From: Levilactobacillus yonginensis
GTDB lineage: Bacteria; Bacillota; Bacilli; Lactobacillales; Lactobacillaceae
DNA length: 64,000 bases
Direction of reading: 5' to 3'
NCBI RefSeq assembly: GCF_964065165.1
Contig: NZ_OZ061549.1
Location: 1,674,001 to 1,738,000, forward strand
Part shown: positions 8,367 through 16,990 of the stretch, piece after piece
How positions within the stretch are numbered: position 1 is the stretch's first letter
Layout: the number at the start of each line of letters is the position of its first letter
Notes under the pieces: generated by a model
What the model was told of the DNA's origin: nothing
Seen by the model: only the letters and a program-made list of their open reading frames with translations
Database searches by the model: none
Made by a program: the position numbers and the translations under genes

Positions 8367-9624
8367 TTGCTAATAATTATTAAAAAGAACCCAACTTACA
8401 CTGAATCCGCCATCCTAATTTCTATTTAATAGTCCGTACAAAGTAGGGGTTGGCGGTGACGTAACCCCCACTTACCCGGTAACGGAGTGTATCGTTCTTG
8501 CCAAAGTTATGCGCATTAGAATACGTCCAGCCTTTGACCTTCAACACCTCACCAGCATGATAATGCCGGTTACGCTGGGTCAAGTTAGCAGTGCCGTAAC
8601 GGTTAATGGCGTGCTTGATCAGGATCTTTTTGGGCATTGTTTGCTTGCCCGCTTTAACCAACTGTTTATTGGCAGTCACATAACGCCCATTACTGAGAAC
8701 AAAACGCGTCGTTAAATTATGCGTGACGATCTTTTTGACTTTGAGTACTTGTCCCTGACGATAATGCGTCCGTTTGCCGGTCAACGTCTTCTTACTGTAA
8801 GCATTGATCCCCTGAGGATTGATTACCGTAATCTGAGAATGCTTGGTTGCATAGTATACGGGTACTGTATATTTCGCGTTAGCCGTTACGTAACCGGTCT
8901 TACCCGCCGTCCGACTATGATGGTTGACGTCTCTGACCTGGTAGCGTTTCACGCCGTTCTTCGATTTGGCGTAACCCGTAACCACAAACATCGGCCGATT
9001 CATCCGTGACTTCTTATGGTACCACTGCTTGCGAGCTTTCTTCGTAAAGGTAGCTTGCTTGTACAAACCAATCTTCTGAGTGGCATAAATCACAGTTCCC
9101 TTGGGCGCAATCGTTGCGCCAGCTGAACCAGATTGTACCACGGCATCGTAAGTGTACGTGACCGACTGCTTGGAACCGGTGAACTTGCCAGTGGCATTCA
9201 CTGGCGTCTGGTTCAACTGATAACCCGTAATGTCGAGTGCTGCCGTTTGATACGTCGCGCCCAACTTACCAGTTAATGTCTTGTCCTTAGCAATCTGATT
9301 GCCCTGCGCGTCAACATAATGCACCGTCACCGGTTGACTCGTTTCAGGTGTCGGCGCTGGTTTAGTGGTATGTGTCTCCGGTGCCTCGGCAAAAACGCTC
9401 ACACCAGAGAGACCTGACATGGCTGGATCTAGTACGTAAGTACCATCGGCTTGCTTCTGTACAAAGTGACTAAGTGGCTGCCTGTAGGCGGCAATGGTCG
9501 CATCGTAAGAGGCCTGACCATCCAGGTTAGCTAATTGATCACTCGGATAGTCCTTACCAAATAACACGACAACCATCTGGTCGACCATCTGACTAAACTG
9601 TGGCTCAAAACTCTCTGAGTCTAA

Positions 9625-10504
9625 GAACGTGTTTGGATACTTTGACATTCGATTTGATTTTAGTTAAATTAGATCAAAAACAGGAGTTTTTAATCCATGA
9701 AAAGCTTTGCACACCATTATAGTAGCGACATCTCTCGTGAACAATTTGAACTAATCCGGACAGATCTAGAAGGCATACGTAAGCGGACTAAGCCAAGAAA
9801 GGTTGATTTATATGATATCTTTTGTGCCCTGCTTTATACCTTGAAAAATGGGTGCGTTTGGCGCGATTTACCCAGCGATTTTCCTAAATGGGAAACCGTC
9901 TATTATTACTGGTTACTTTGGACTAAAACGCCATCTCCTGCTGGTATCACTCCTCTGGATAAGGTTTTAAAAAAATTGTCAGCCAACATCGGTTGGCTCA
10001 GAAGCGTTCAGTTTATACATCGTTCGTCATTCTAGATGCTCAAAGTGTCAAGAATACCGATCCTGCTGAAAGTAGCGGCTACGATGGTGGTAAAAAGGTG
10101 AGTGGGATTAAGCGCCATCTTGCTGTAGATATCAATGGGCTGCCGATGGCAGTCCATGTGACAACCGCCAATGTTTCTGAGCGTGATGGCGCCAATGCGC
10201 TACTGGCGTTAAACAAATCACAGTTTGACCTGGTTCAACGAGTAATGGCCGATGGTGGTTATACTGGTAACAACTTTGCTCAATCAGTTCAGGCAATGAT
10301 TAACGCTGAAGTCATTATTGCTAAACAGAGTGACCTTAGGCACGGTCAAGTGACCCCGCAACGCTGGGTTATCGAACGCAGTTTTAGCTGGCTAGGAAAA
10401 TATCGGCGCCTCTGGCGCAATTGTGAGCGAAAGCTGAACACCAGTAAGATGATGATTAGCTTAGCCTTCCTGCGAATACTCTTGAAAAGATTCTAAACAC
10501 GTTC
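9625..10504 (+). mobile_element. IS5-family element (IS427-like group), complete, 880 bp
   Basis: The ends are inverted repeats: GAACGTGTTTGGATAC on the left and the complement of GAACGTGTTTAGAATC on the right. It is flanked by direct repeats TAA (9622-9624 and 10505-10507), the TNA duplication expected for the IS427 group. It carries one transposase split over two frames and interrupts the MucBP surface-protein gene. Confidence 0.88.
9697..10496 (+). CDS. IS5-family transposase, two frames joined by -1 frameshift
   Basis: The first frame (9697-10035, 112 residues) carries the N-terminal DUF4096-type domain with FCALLYTLKNGCVWRDLP. The second, in the -1 frame and open up to 10496, carries the catalytic DDE domain: ILDAQSVKNTD (first Asp), VMADGGYTG (second Asp) and WVIERSFSWLGKYRRL (Glu, with the R-W motif). 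At 9966-9972 the mRNA has U-UUA-AAA followed by more A residues, a classic slippery site, exactly where the two frames overlap. A programmed fusion of about 265 residues is therefore likely, and the transposase looks intact rather than degraded. Confidence 0.85.
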
Positions 10505-11137
10505 TAAGTTAAGGGCTCGTTGATACTGGGCCAACATCCCCGCCAATTCAGGACTCTTCTCGAGAATTGGTTGAACGTTCTTTTCAAAATCAGCCTTACC
10601 GTCAGCTTGGGTTAACTCGTGTTGATTAAATCTAATCCCATCACTGATTAACCAGGCGTACGCGGCCATCTGACCACCGCCCTGTGCTTCAATACTTTGA
10701 ACCGTCAGAGAACCACCCGCGGATTTTACCAAATAATCAATGAACGGCATACTCAGATCCCGTTTACCGGAAAATCCCTTCATAGCGGTGACACCGTTAG
10801 TCGCCAAGTCTTTCAACGTTTCGTTAGACGGATACTGGTCCTTGAACCACGTGACATAATCTGTATCCGCCAATTGCGTAGCAGTTACAACACTTGGTAA
10901 TTTGGGATAATTGTAAATTTTAGTCTGTTTCCCGGTCTTATCCTGAAGGGCCGTATAAGGCATCTCTAACCCGCTAACCTGTACATCAGTGTCCCCAGTC
11001 GCTTTCGCAGCAGTAGCGGTCTTAGCCATAGCAGGCAAATCAGTTGTATCTGCACGAGCAGCGCTCGGACTAACGATGCCGCCTAGTAGTAACAAGGTTA
11101 ATCCTGACACTGTGATTTGCTTCAAAACTCGGTTCAC

Positions 11138-11678
11138 TTAGCTCACCCCATATACTTTTTCTTTAATTATTTACTGTTACTATAGCATATTCGCAGGTGG
11201 AATAGTGGGCTAAAATGGCAATGTACCGGGATTTCTTCATTAAAATTAGAATTTGGCGAAACCGTTTTCATCTTTCCTTTGGTATTACACAACTATCCCA
11301 ATGTGGACACCTCAAGAAGGTTTGAGCGTCGTCTGGTTCATGGCGGTTACATTTTCATCAGAAATCATTGTCAAAACGCTGATAAATCGCGTTTTTTAAC
11401 ACGACGACCATGTAGCGGATAACCCAGCCCGCGTAATTGCCTCCCTGTTTCCGGGGGGACACAGCATTGATTAAGACTAAATGAAAATTCTCACCTACAA
11501 ATCATGACTGTGGCATCTGTTTTAACGACAAACATTGATTCGATTAAGCATCAATACGACCAACGGCTAGGTCATTGTTGGCATAAACACGGAACAAACG
11601 CGTGCTGTCCAGCTTGAAATGTGCGTTGCCAGTGGTTGAACGACCTATACTGAACTCAAATCTCGATGAAAGAAGACG
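11138..11678. other. Intergenic stretch, no gene supported
   Basis: This holds the promoter side of the split surface-protein gene and about 450 bases without a convincing gene. Short open stretches are present but lack ribosome-binding sites and family resemblance. It may be decayed coding DNA. Confidence 0.5.
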
Positions 11679-12164
11679 ATGGGGATGAAAAGCTTATACC
11701 ACGTATCCAATCAGCCGTTAAGAGAACTGCTGACTGTCCGAACAGCCCGTTATTTAGCACTGTACGTCAAGGCGTTGCCAATCTTACTCATTTTAGTTTT
11801 GTTGAATTGTCAGTTCACGGTGGGACGGTTCGTCTTCACCTGGAACGCAGAGTCATGGTATCTGGTAATCTGCTACTTGGTCTTTCCTTGGGTTCACGTG
11901 TTGTTCAATCACCTCTTGGTTCGTCGTACCACTGCAACCTATCACCCGGTGGATCAGCCTAAATCAGTAGCACCTAAGGCTAAAACTTATGCCGCCGGAT
12001 TACCAATGACCCCCATTCAAGATTTCTCTGGAAGCGAGGATCATCTGTTGCCCAGGCTGTTGCGAGCGTTGGTAGAATTCACCTTTGCACCAATTATTTT
12101 GTTGCTTCTACCCGTTATATTGGGGTTACGGCACGGGCATAGGCGACATCAGCTGAATGGGTAA
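11679..12164 (+). CDS. Small membrane protein, 161 aa, unknown
   Basis: Two hydrophobic segments are clear: ALPILLILVLLNC near 33-46 with a second at WYLVICYLVFPWVHVLF (61-77), and a third at APIILLLLPVILGL near the C-terminus. There is no recognised domain. The start is uncertain: ATG 11679 and ATG 11685 are both possible and neither has a strong Shine-Dalgarno sequence. A good terminator follows 20 bases after the stop, which supports a real transcription unit. Confidence 0.55.
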   Translation: MGMKSLYHVSNQPLRELLTVRTARYLALYVKALPILLILVLLNCQFTVGRFVFTWNAESWYLVICYLVFPWVHVLFNHLLVRRTTATYHPVDQPKSVAPKAKTYAAGLPMTPIQDFSGSEDHLLPRLLRALVEFTFAPIILLLLPVILGLRHGHRRHQLNG

Positions 12165-12185
12165 CTCTATTTGTACATTAGTAAA

Positions 12186-12224
12186 GAGTAGCTAGGCGGT
12201 GGTACTTGCCTGGCTACTCTTTTT
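12186..12224 (+). terminator. Rho-independent terminator
   Basis: GAGTAGCtAGGC pairs with GCCTgGCTACTC, followed by TTTTT, directly after the small membrane protein gene. Confidence 0.85.
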
Positions 12225-12770
12225 GGTGACTTGGATTTTCTGCCCTACTGCTGTGGGGAATACGATGAGGAGGTACTGGTCTGGCTTGTTTAGATAGCTC
12301 CATTACCCAACCTCCCTCGTATCAAGTTTGCAAAAAAACTTTCAACAGTTTCAAAATGTCACAACGTGGTTACTTTCTTTTTATCAAAAGACAAATTGAG
12401 TACCGCTACGTCAATGCAGTAAATCAATGAAATAATTCATAACAATTATTTATTACTTTTTCTTTTGAAACACAGCTACTAGTAGATACTTGATACGTCG
12501 CTATATACATGCACAGGTAATTTATGTAATAGTTCCAGTACTAGTCAAAGATTAGGTCGCAATGCTTTTGAAAAATATGTCAAAAATCAAAATGAAAGCA
12601 TGTTCATAAACCATATTTTCATTTTTACCGCTTTATTTTGCCCCTACATTCATGGAGAATGCTATAGCAATGACAGTAGGCATTTAAGTAGGAACCATAA
12701 TACTAAACCCGAAATAATAATGCTGGTACAACCACATCCATCGCCTTCATAACCATCAAATTTCATATCA
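12225..12770. other. Intergenic stretch, no gene supported
   Basis: AT-rich DNA with no reading frame that has both a start site and family features. It leads into the CRISPR relic. Confidence 0.5.
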
Positions 12771-12859
12771 GAATCGCCTCCATATCTCTGAGAAACACTG
12801 TGAAAACACAATCTAAATCCTTGACCAGCTGGGATCACCCCCACATCCGTTGGGAATAC
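12771..12859 (-). CRISPR. Relic type I-E CRISPR unit: two repeats, one spacer
   Basis: A 28-base sequence at 12832-12859 begins GGATCACCCCCACATCC and ends TTGGGAATAC. On the minus strand this is the GTATTCCC...GTGGGGGTGATCC form typical of type I-E repeats in lactobacilli, with one mismatch in the palindromic stem. A second, degenerate copy (18 of 28 identical) lies at 12771-12798. The period is exactly 61 bases, leaving a 33-base spacer (12799-12831), as in type I-E arrays. The weaker copy would be the leader-distal terminal repeat. No cas gene is present in the window. Confidence 0.65.
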
Positions 12860-13091
12860 ACTAAACAGACGTTGATTTAACAGCATTCAAAATTTCCCAG
12901 GCACCTAAATTCCTTTAGTTTGCTTCTCAAGCATACCTGAGGAGCATCTAGTTAACAATGTATTTAATGTCTACCCATAAACTAAATTTCACACTGAATT
13001 TATGACCCCAAACTACATTACAGCCGCCTTCTAATTAACCTCCTCACAGTATTTTTCAACCGTTTCTGTTTAACAACTCCGCTTAACCTAT

Positions 13092-13815
13092 AAATAAAAA
13101 CCACCCGTTGAACGGGTGGTTTTCTCGAGGGCTATAAGCCCTGGATACTGGCCAGCGTCTCAAGGCGCTGGCTTTTGTGTGTCAAAGCCAAATTGCGTTT
13201 GCCACTTTTGCTGCCGCTTTAAGCGGCGTTTGTATTACTTACCCTGACCCTTGAAAGGGTCTTCATACTCCCGAACGCTGAGTCTATCCACCGCCTGATC
13301 ACTTTTTTCTTGATCACGAATATATTTTTTGATGGTGGCTTCGTTCAAGCCCACCGTGCTCACGTAGTATCCGATTGACCAGAAATGTCGATTTCCAAAT
13401 TTATATTTCAAATTTGCATGCTGGTCAAACATCATCAACGCACTTTTTCCCTTTAAATATCCCATAAAGCTCGACACACTGAGCTTGGGTGGGATACTTA
13501 CCAGGAGATGAACATGATCTGGCATCATATGACCTTCCAAAATCTTGACCCCTTTATACTGGCATAAAAGTCGAATATCCTCCTGTAAGTCACGTCGATA
13601 TTGATTATAAATCATCTTTCTCCTATACTTTGGAGTGAATACGATATGGTACTTGCATAACCACTTTGTGTGCGCAAGACTGTTGAGTTTATTCGCCATT
13701 TAAAAAGTCCCCTTTCGATTTAGCAATGTTGGCTTCGACACCTACATTCTAATTCTTATGGAGGGCTTTTTGGTACAACCGATCTATTATCCGCCCGCAT
13801 AGCGGGTGGGTTTTT
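13092..13815 (-). mobile_element. IS200/IS605-family element, tnpA only
   Basis: A single Y1-transposase gene is bracketed by hairpins of matching sequence: AACCACCCGTT-gAACGGGTGGTT at 13096-13120 (right end) and CCGCCCGC-ATA-GCGGGTGGG near 13790-13808 (left end). Such subterminal hairpins are what TnpA recognises. Length near 720 bp fits IS200-like elements. Exact ends are estimated, since this family makes no target duplication. Confidence 0.7.
13235..13699 (-). CDS. tnpA: IS200-type Y1 transposase
   Basis: The 154-residue protein is a single-strand-specific HUH/Y1 transposase. YHIVFTPKYRRKM opens the domain, the HUH pair is in MPDHVHLLVSIPP, and the catalytic tyrosine is expected in the C-terminal helix after VGLNEATIKKYI. 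The length is complete for the family. It nicks and rejoins single-stranded ends at the hairpins on either side. No tnpB accompanies it; the tnpB remnant at 43 kb belongs to a different element. Confidence 0.9.
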   Translation of the reverse strand: MANKLNSLAHTKWLCKYHIVFTPKYRRKMIYNQYRRDLQEDIRLLCQYKGVKILEGHMMPDHVHLLVSIPPKLSVSSFMGYLKGKSALMMFDQHANLKYKFGNRHFWSIGYYVSTVGLNEATIKKYIRDQEKSDQAVDRLSVREYEDPFKGQGK

Positions 13816-13890
13816 GTTTCGCACGCTTTAGCGTGCTCAACTGGGCCTAAAGGCACTACAAAAAAAGGAACCGGCCCTCGACCGATTCCC

Positions 13891-13922
13891 TGAAGTGAAC
13901 CCCCAAATCGGTGACAGGTTCT
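13891..13922. repeat. Solo IS3-family-like terminal repeat
   Basis: TGAAGTGAACCCCCAAATCGG resembles both ends of the IS3-family element at 29022-30515 (TGAAGTGAACCC...AA...GG). No transposase is next to it, so this is probably a remnant end. Confidence 0.45.
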
Positions 13923-13966
13923 TTTGGTTGTGCAACTCAATTAACTGACTATATCGCTAATGGCGC

Positions 13967-14401
13967 TTAATGAACCCGCGGCCAGGTCTTACCAGAATAC
14001 TTGTACGGAGCATAGCCTTTGAACCCGCCATTGTCGAGGTCCTGGACTATCAGCTTATTTTTGTTGGTAACCTTGAGCTTTAGCCGTTCCTTGTCGCCTG
14101 AAACGCTCCCCTTAATTGAATAAGTCTGCTTACCAACCTTTTTATACTTTAGATGCCTGACGAAATGACCGCCATCCATGGTATGGCCAGCGAACAACGA
14201 CTTGTTAGTGAACGTGTAGCCCACGTAAGCCATTAGATTTTTATCCGTCACATGACTGATCATATAAGTCCGATTACGAACAACCTTGGGCACACCTTTG
14301 TGCCATTTACCCGCGTCAGCCGTGGTTCCCGTGGCAAAGTAAATCCCGCCAATCAGCAAAACTATCAGGCCAACCACTGCGATACGAATTGATTTACGCA
14401 T
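13967..14401 (-). CDS. Small secreted or membrane-anchored basic protein, 144 aa
   Basis: An N-terminal hydrophobic segment (IAVVGLIVLLIGGIYFAT, residues 7-24) acts as signal or anchor. The remaining 110 residues are basic and beta-rich, with KGVPKVVRNRTYM and a Y-x-G-K-T-W-P ending. The P-K-x-x-R opening suggests distant relation to the proteins at 4782-5276 and 24643-25122. A GAGGAGGAAT site precedes ATG 14401. No function can be assigned. Confidence 0.65.
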   Translation of the reverse strand: MRKSIRIAVVGLIVLLIGGIYFATGTTADAGKWHKGVPKVVRNRTYMISHVTDKNLMAYVGYTFTNKSLFAGHTMDGGHFVRHLKYKKVGKQTYSIKGSVSGDKERLKLKVTNKNKLIVQDLDNGGFKGYAPYKYSGKTWPRVH

Positions 14402-15021
14402 TCCTATTCCTCCTCAACTGGCTACTCCTGCTTGTTCCACATGAAACAGTGGCTAAAATTTTTGAAACTCAGACCTTGAATTCAACGCACATCGAAACAA
14501 ACTAGTCCCTTGCTCTTATCCAGGTCAATCCTATCCAAAACACCGGATGCATTTACCTAATCGGTCAACACACCAATGAATAATTGAAATAGGACATAGA
14601 CGATTACCAATGATACTATCACGTGAACACAACCCAATCCATCGCCATCGAACTCCGGCTTTCGATCCATTCTTCCATCCCCAATGTGCTAACAGCCTTA
14701 AAACTCGACGTCAACTTATTAGTAACCTTTATATATCGAAAGATCAGCAATGACCATCTGGTTTACCAGTTATCAAATCCCTTGATCACTGCCACAACAT
14801 GCTTTGATAGTTGCCATGCCTGTACTTTTTGTTTCGTCCTTTAAGCATACATCAGCGGTTCTCTATCCACAATCAAGTATGATAGCTCTTCCCCACTCCC
14901 ACCTTTTCAAAATTCTACAGTCTCCCGCCCCATAACTGCTATACTAGTAATAGCAATTTTCACAGAGAAATCTAGCCTCATTTACGTACGCAAATTAACT
15001 AAGGCATAAGGGAGCTTCAGA
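14402..15021. other. Intergenic stretch with a parS-like site
   Basis: About 620 bases with no supported gene. A parS-like palindrome lies at 14433-14448. The right end carries the promoter region and AAGGGAG site of the helicase-like gene. Confidence 0.5.
14433..14448. promoter_or_regulatory. parS-like site 1
   Basis: TGTTCCACATGAAACA differs from the canonical B. subtilis parS TGTTCCACGTGAAACA by one central base. Confidence 0.7.
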
Positions 15022-16191
15022 ATGAATAAAATTTTAAAGGCACAGTTCTTCGTCGATGACCTGTCAGACGACCAGAAGACTGTCATCACCAATATCAACG
15101 ACTACATCAAGCAAGGGCTGAACGGCAACCAATCCTCCGTCGCTATCATTGAAGGCGCTGCTGGAACTGGAAAGTCCGTTGTCCTCATGGAACTCGTTCG
15201 TCAGTATATGACTGATAGTCGCTACCAAACTTCACTGGTGGTCAACCATCCCGAGTTGTACAAAGCCTATCAAGACCTCGCTGAATCCATTCCGAACATG
15301 AAAGTGAAGTCCATTCGGCGGCCCACTGCTCTAATCAACTACGCACAAAAGAACCACAAAAAATACGACATTATTTTCGTTGATGAAGCCCATTTGCTCT
15401 ACTCCAAGTCAGAACCCTACGCCCATTACCGTGGCCAAAACCAACTAACCGACCTCATGAACTTGGCTAAGGTTGTGGTCGTCGTGTATGACTTTGAACA
15501 AGTCTTCCAGTCCAAGATGTACTGGGACAAAGACCTGCTCTACAAGACCATCGGCACCCACCCACATAAGCTGTTCAACATGAACTTTCAATACCGGATG
15601 GTTGCCAGCGACGAACAGGTTGCTTGGATGGATGACTTATCCGCTGAAAAGCCCTTGAAACCTTTCCCCGACAACAGCGACTTCGAATTCAAAATGTTTG
15701 ATACTGCTGGTGAATTGTTCGAGAATATTAAGAAGCGCAACAAGGAATTTGGCATGAGTCGGGTCGTAGCCACCTCTGGGTTCCCTCGCATTGATGGCCG
15801 CCACAACGTCGAGATGGATACGTTCAACCTACCTTGGGACGAATGGGACCCACAACGGACCCACTGGGCCAAGCGTGAAGGCTCCATCACCCAGGTCGGT
15901 ACCATCTACACCCTACAAGGTTTTGACCTCAACTACGTGGGTATGATCATTGGGCCGTCATTTGGCTACGACCCTAAGACGGATACGATGACCATCATTC
16001 CCGAAAAGTACTCCCACAAGGAAATCTTTAAGAAACGGAAGGACATTCAATTCAGCCGCGACGAATACAAAACGTTTATCGCCAACGTCCTAAACGTCTT
16101 GATGAAACGGGGAAAATACGGCCTGTACCTGACAGCCTACGACGATGCTTTACGGCAACGGCTACTTGAATTGTCTGAAACTGGCAAATAG
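15022..16191 (+). CDS. DUF2075-type DNA/RNA helicase-like ATPase (Schlafen group 3-like)
   Basis: The 389-residue protein is a superfamily 1 helicase-like ATPase. Walker A is IEGAAGTGKSVVLM (near 47-60), Walker B is YDIIFVDEAHLLY (near 115), then a motif III-like VVVVYDFEQVFQ and a C-terminal motif VI-like tract TIYTLQGFDLNYVGMIIGPSF. This order matches DUF2075 proteins, a family linked to nucleic-acid processing and sometimes to phage defence; its job here is unknown. It has its own promoter region, a GGGAG site and a terminator. The flanking parS-like sites lie outside the gene. Confidence 0.85.
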   Translation: MNKILKAQFFVDDLSDDQKTVITNINDYIKQGLNGNQSSVAIIEGAAGTGKSVVLMELVRQYMTDSRYQTSLVVNHPELYKAYQDLAESIPNMKVKSIRRPTALINYAQKNHKKYDIIFVDEAHLLYSKSEPYAHYRGQNQLTDLMNLAKVVVVVYDFEQVFQSKMYWDKDLLYKTIGTHPHKLFNMNFQYRMVASDEQVAWMDDLSAEKPLKPFPDNSDFEFKMFDTAGELFENIKKRNKEFGMSRVVATSGFPRIDGRHNVEMDTFNLPWDEWDPQRTHWAKREGSITQVGTIYTLQGFDLNYVGMIIGPSFGYDPKTDTMTIIPEKYSHKEIFKKRKDIQFSRDEYKTFIANVLNVLMKRGKYGLYLTAYDDALRQRLLELSETGK

Positions 16192-16209
16192 TTGCATCTA
16201 ACCTAAACA

Positions 16210-16262
16210 AAGACGACTCACCTAATACCCCTTTTCAGGGCAGCTAGATGAGTCGTCTTTTT
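16210..16262 (+). terminator. Rho-independent terminator
   Basis: AAGACGACTCA pairs with TGAGTCGTCTT followed by TTT, 20 bases after the helicase-like gene. Confidence 0.85.
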
Positions 16263-16281
16263 AGTACGCTACTAACCTTAA

Positions 16282-16297
16282 TGTTTCATGTGAAACA
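16282..16297. promoter_or_regulatory. parS-like site 2
   Basis: TGTTTCATGTGAAACA is a perfect 16-base palindrome in an intergenic position. The same sequence recurs at 52732, 60221 and (complement) 61451. Confidence 0.75.
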
Positions 16298-16465
16298 ACG
16301 GTGGCTACTTTACCAATATCACTAATTTCAGAGAATCACGCTTGACTGTAACGTTACGGCATAGTTTAAGCTCATGGTTAATACACGAGCTTGGCTCCTC
16401 CATTCTCTGCGACATGCCTATGGAAAGCCGGCCCTGCTACTTAACTTAGAGATAGGAGAAAAACT

Positions 16466-16894
16466 ATGACTAATGAAAATACCGACTTAACCACAAAAAT
16501 TATTGGGCTTGAAAAGAGCGCTCTGGACAAATGGTTCAAGGGCGACACTTCCGGCTACTTAACCATCTGGTCTCAAAAGAACTTTTCCTACTTTGACAGC
16601 TCTAAACCGCACCGGGTCGACACCTACGCCGAAATCAAAGAATTTGTCCTCGCTAACGTGGAGGGCAAACTATTCGCAGACACCTACGACTTTGAAGACC
16701 CCCGCGTTCAAATCAAAGGTGACATGGCAGTTCTAACTTACCAACTCTTTGCCAAGACTTCACTGAACGAAATGCGCTACAACTGCATTGAGGTTTACGA
16801 ACGTGAAGACACTGATTGGAAGGTCATTCACTCAACCTGGTCCTTCATCCGGCCAATGGACATGGATTTCGGCCAAAAGAAAACGCTGGTTTAG
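16466..16894 (+). CDS. NTF2-like (DUF4440/SnoaL-type) protein
   Basis: The 142-residue protein has the cone-shaped NTF2 pattern: an N-terminal helix (IIGLEKSALDKWFKGDTSGYL), ...DTYAEIKEFV, then strands ending EVYEREDTDWKVIHSTWSFIRP. Relatives include calcium/calmodulin kinase association domains and SnoaL-like enzymes; a catalytic role cannot be told from sequence. ATG 16466 follows TAGGAG at good spacing. It is monocistronic and converges on rarA over a shared terminator. Confidence 0.8.
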   Translation: MTNENTDLTTKIIGLEKSALDKWFKGDTSGYLTIWSQKNFSYFDSSKPHRVDTYAEIKEFVLANVEGKLFADTYDFEDPRVQIKGDMAVLTYQLFAKTSLNEMRYNCIEVYEREDTDWKVIHSTWSFIRPMDMDFGQKKTLV

Positions 16895-16945
16895 ACTGAA
16901 ACTCAAGCATCAGTACGCCGTGACATCTTAATCATCCTGAAACCT

Positions 16946-16990
16946 AACAAAAACGGGTGTCCCCATTGAGGATATCCGTTTTTTGTTACC
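16946..16990. terminator. Bidirectional terminator between the NTF2-like gene and rarA
   Basis: AACAAAAACGG...CCGTTTTTTGTT forms a stem reaching into the last codons of rarA. A- and T-rich tails serve both strands. Confidence 0.7.

Larger units (their letters stand above)
8422..11137 (-). pseudogene. MucBP/SH3-like-repeat surface protein, split by an IS5-type element
   Basis: Two minus-strand frames form one gene broken at 9625-10504. The upstream part (GTG 11137, site GGGGTGAG) gives a signal peptide and about 205 residues of an unrecognised N-terminal domain ending ...QRALNL. The downstream part resumes DSESFEPQFSQ. Removing the element and one TAA target copy joins them in frame, giving about 605 residues. 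The downstream part has a MucBP domain (VTVHYVDAQGNQI to VTYTYD) and then several approximately 65-residue basic modules with G-Y-V-T-A-N (DUF5776-like). Intact relatives are secreted adhesins. As it stands, the first fragment would be secreted and the second cannot be exported. Confidence 0.85.

Noticed and set aside
12662..12886. A 74-residue minus-strand frame with a hydrophobic C-terminus and Cys-Gly-Cys, at first sight a peptide bacteriocin.
   Set aside because: Its FPTDVGVIP and SQRYGGDS parts are translations of the two CRISPR repeats; no ribosome-binding site precedes it.
13749..13940. A 63-residue frame at the left end of the IS200-type element.
   Set aside because: It lies over the hairpin end and the solo IS3 end, and has no family features.
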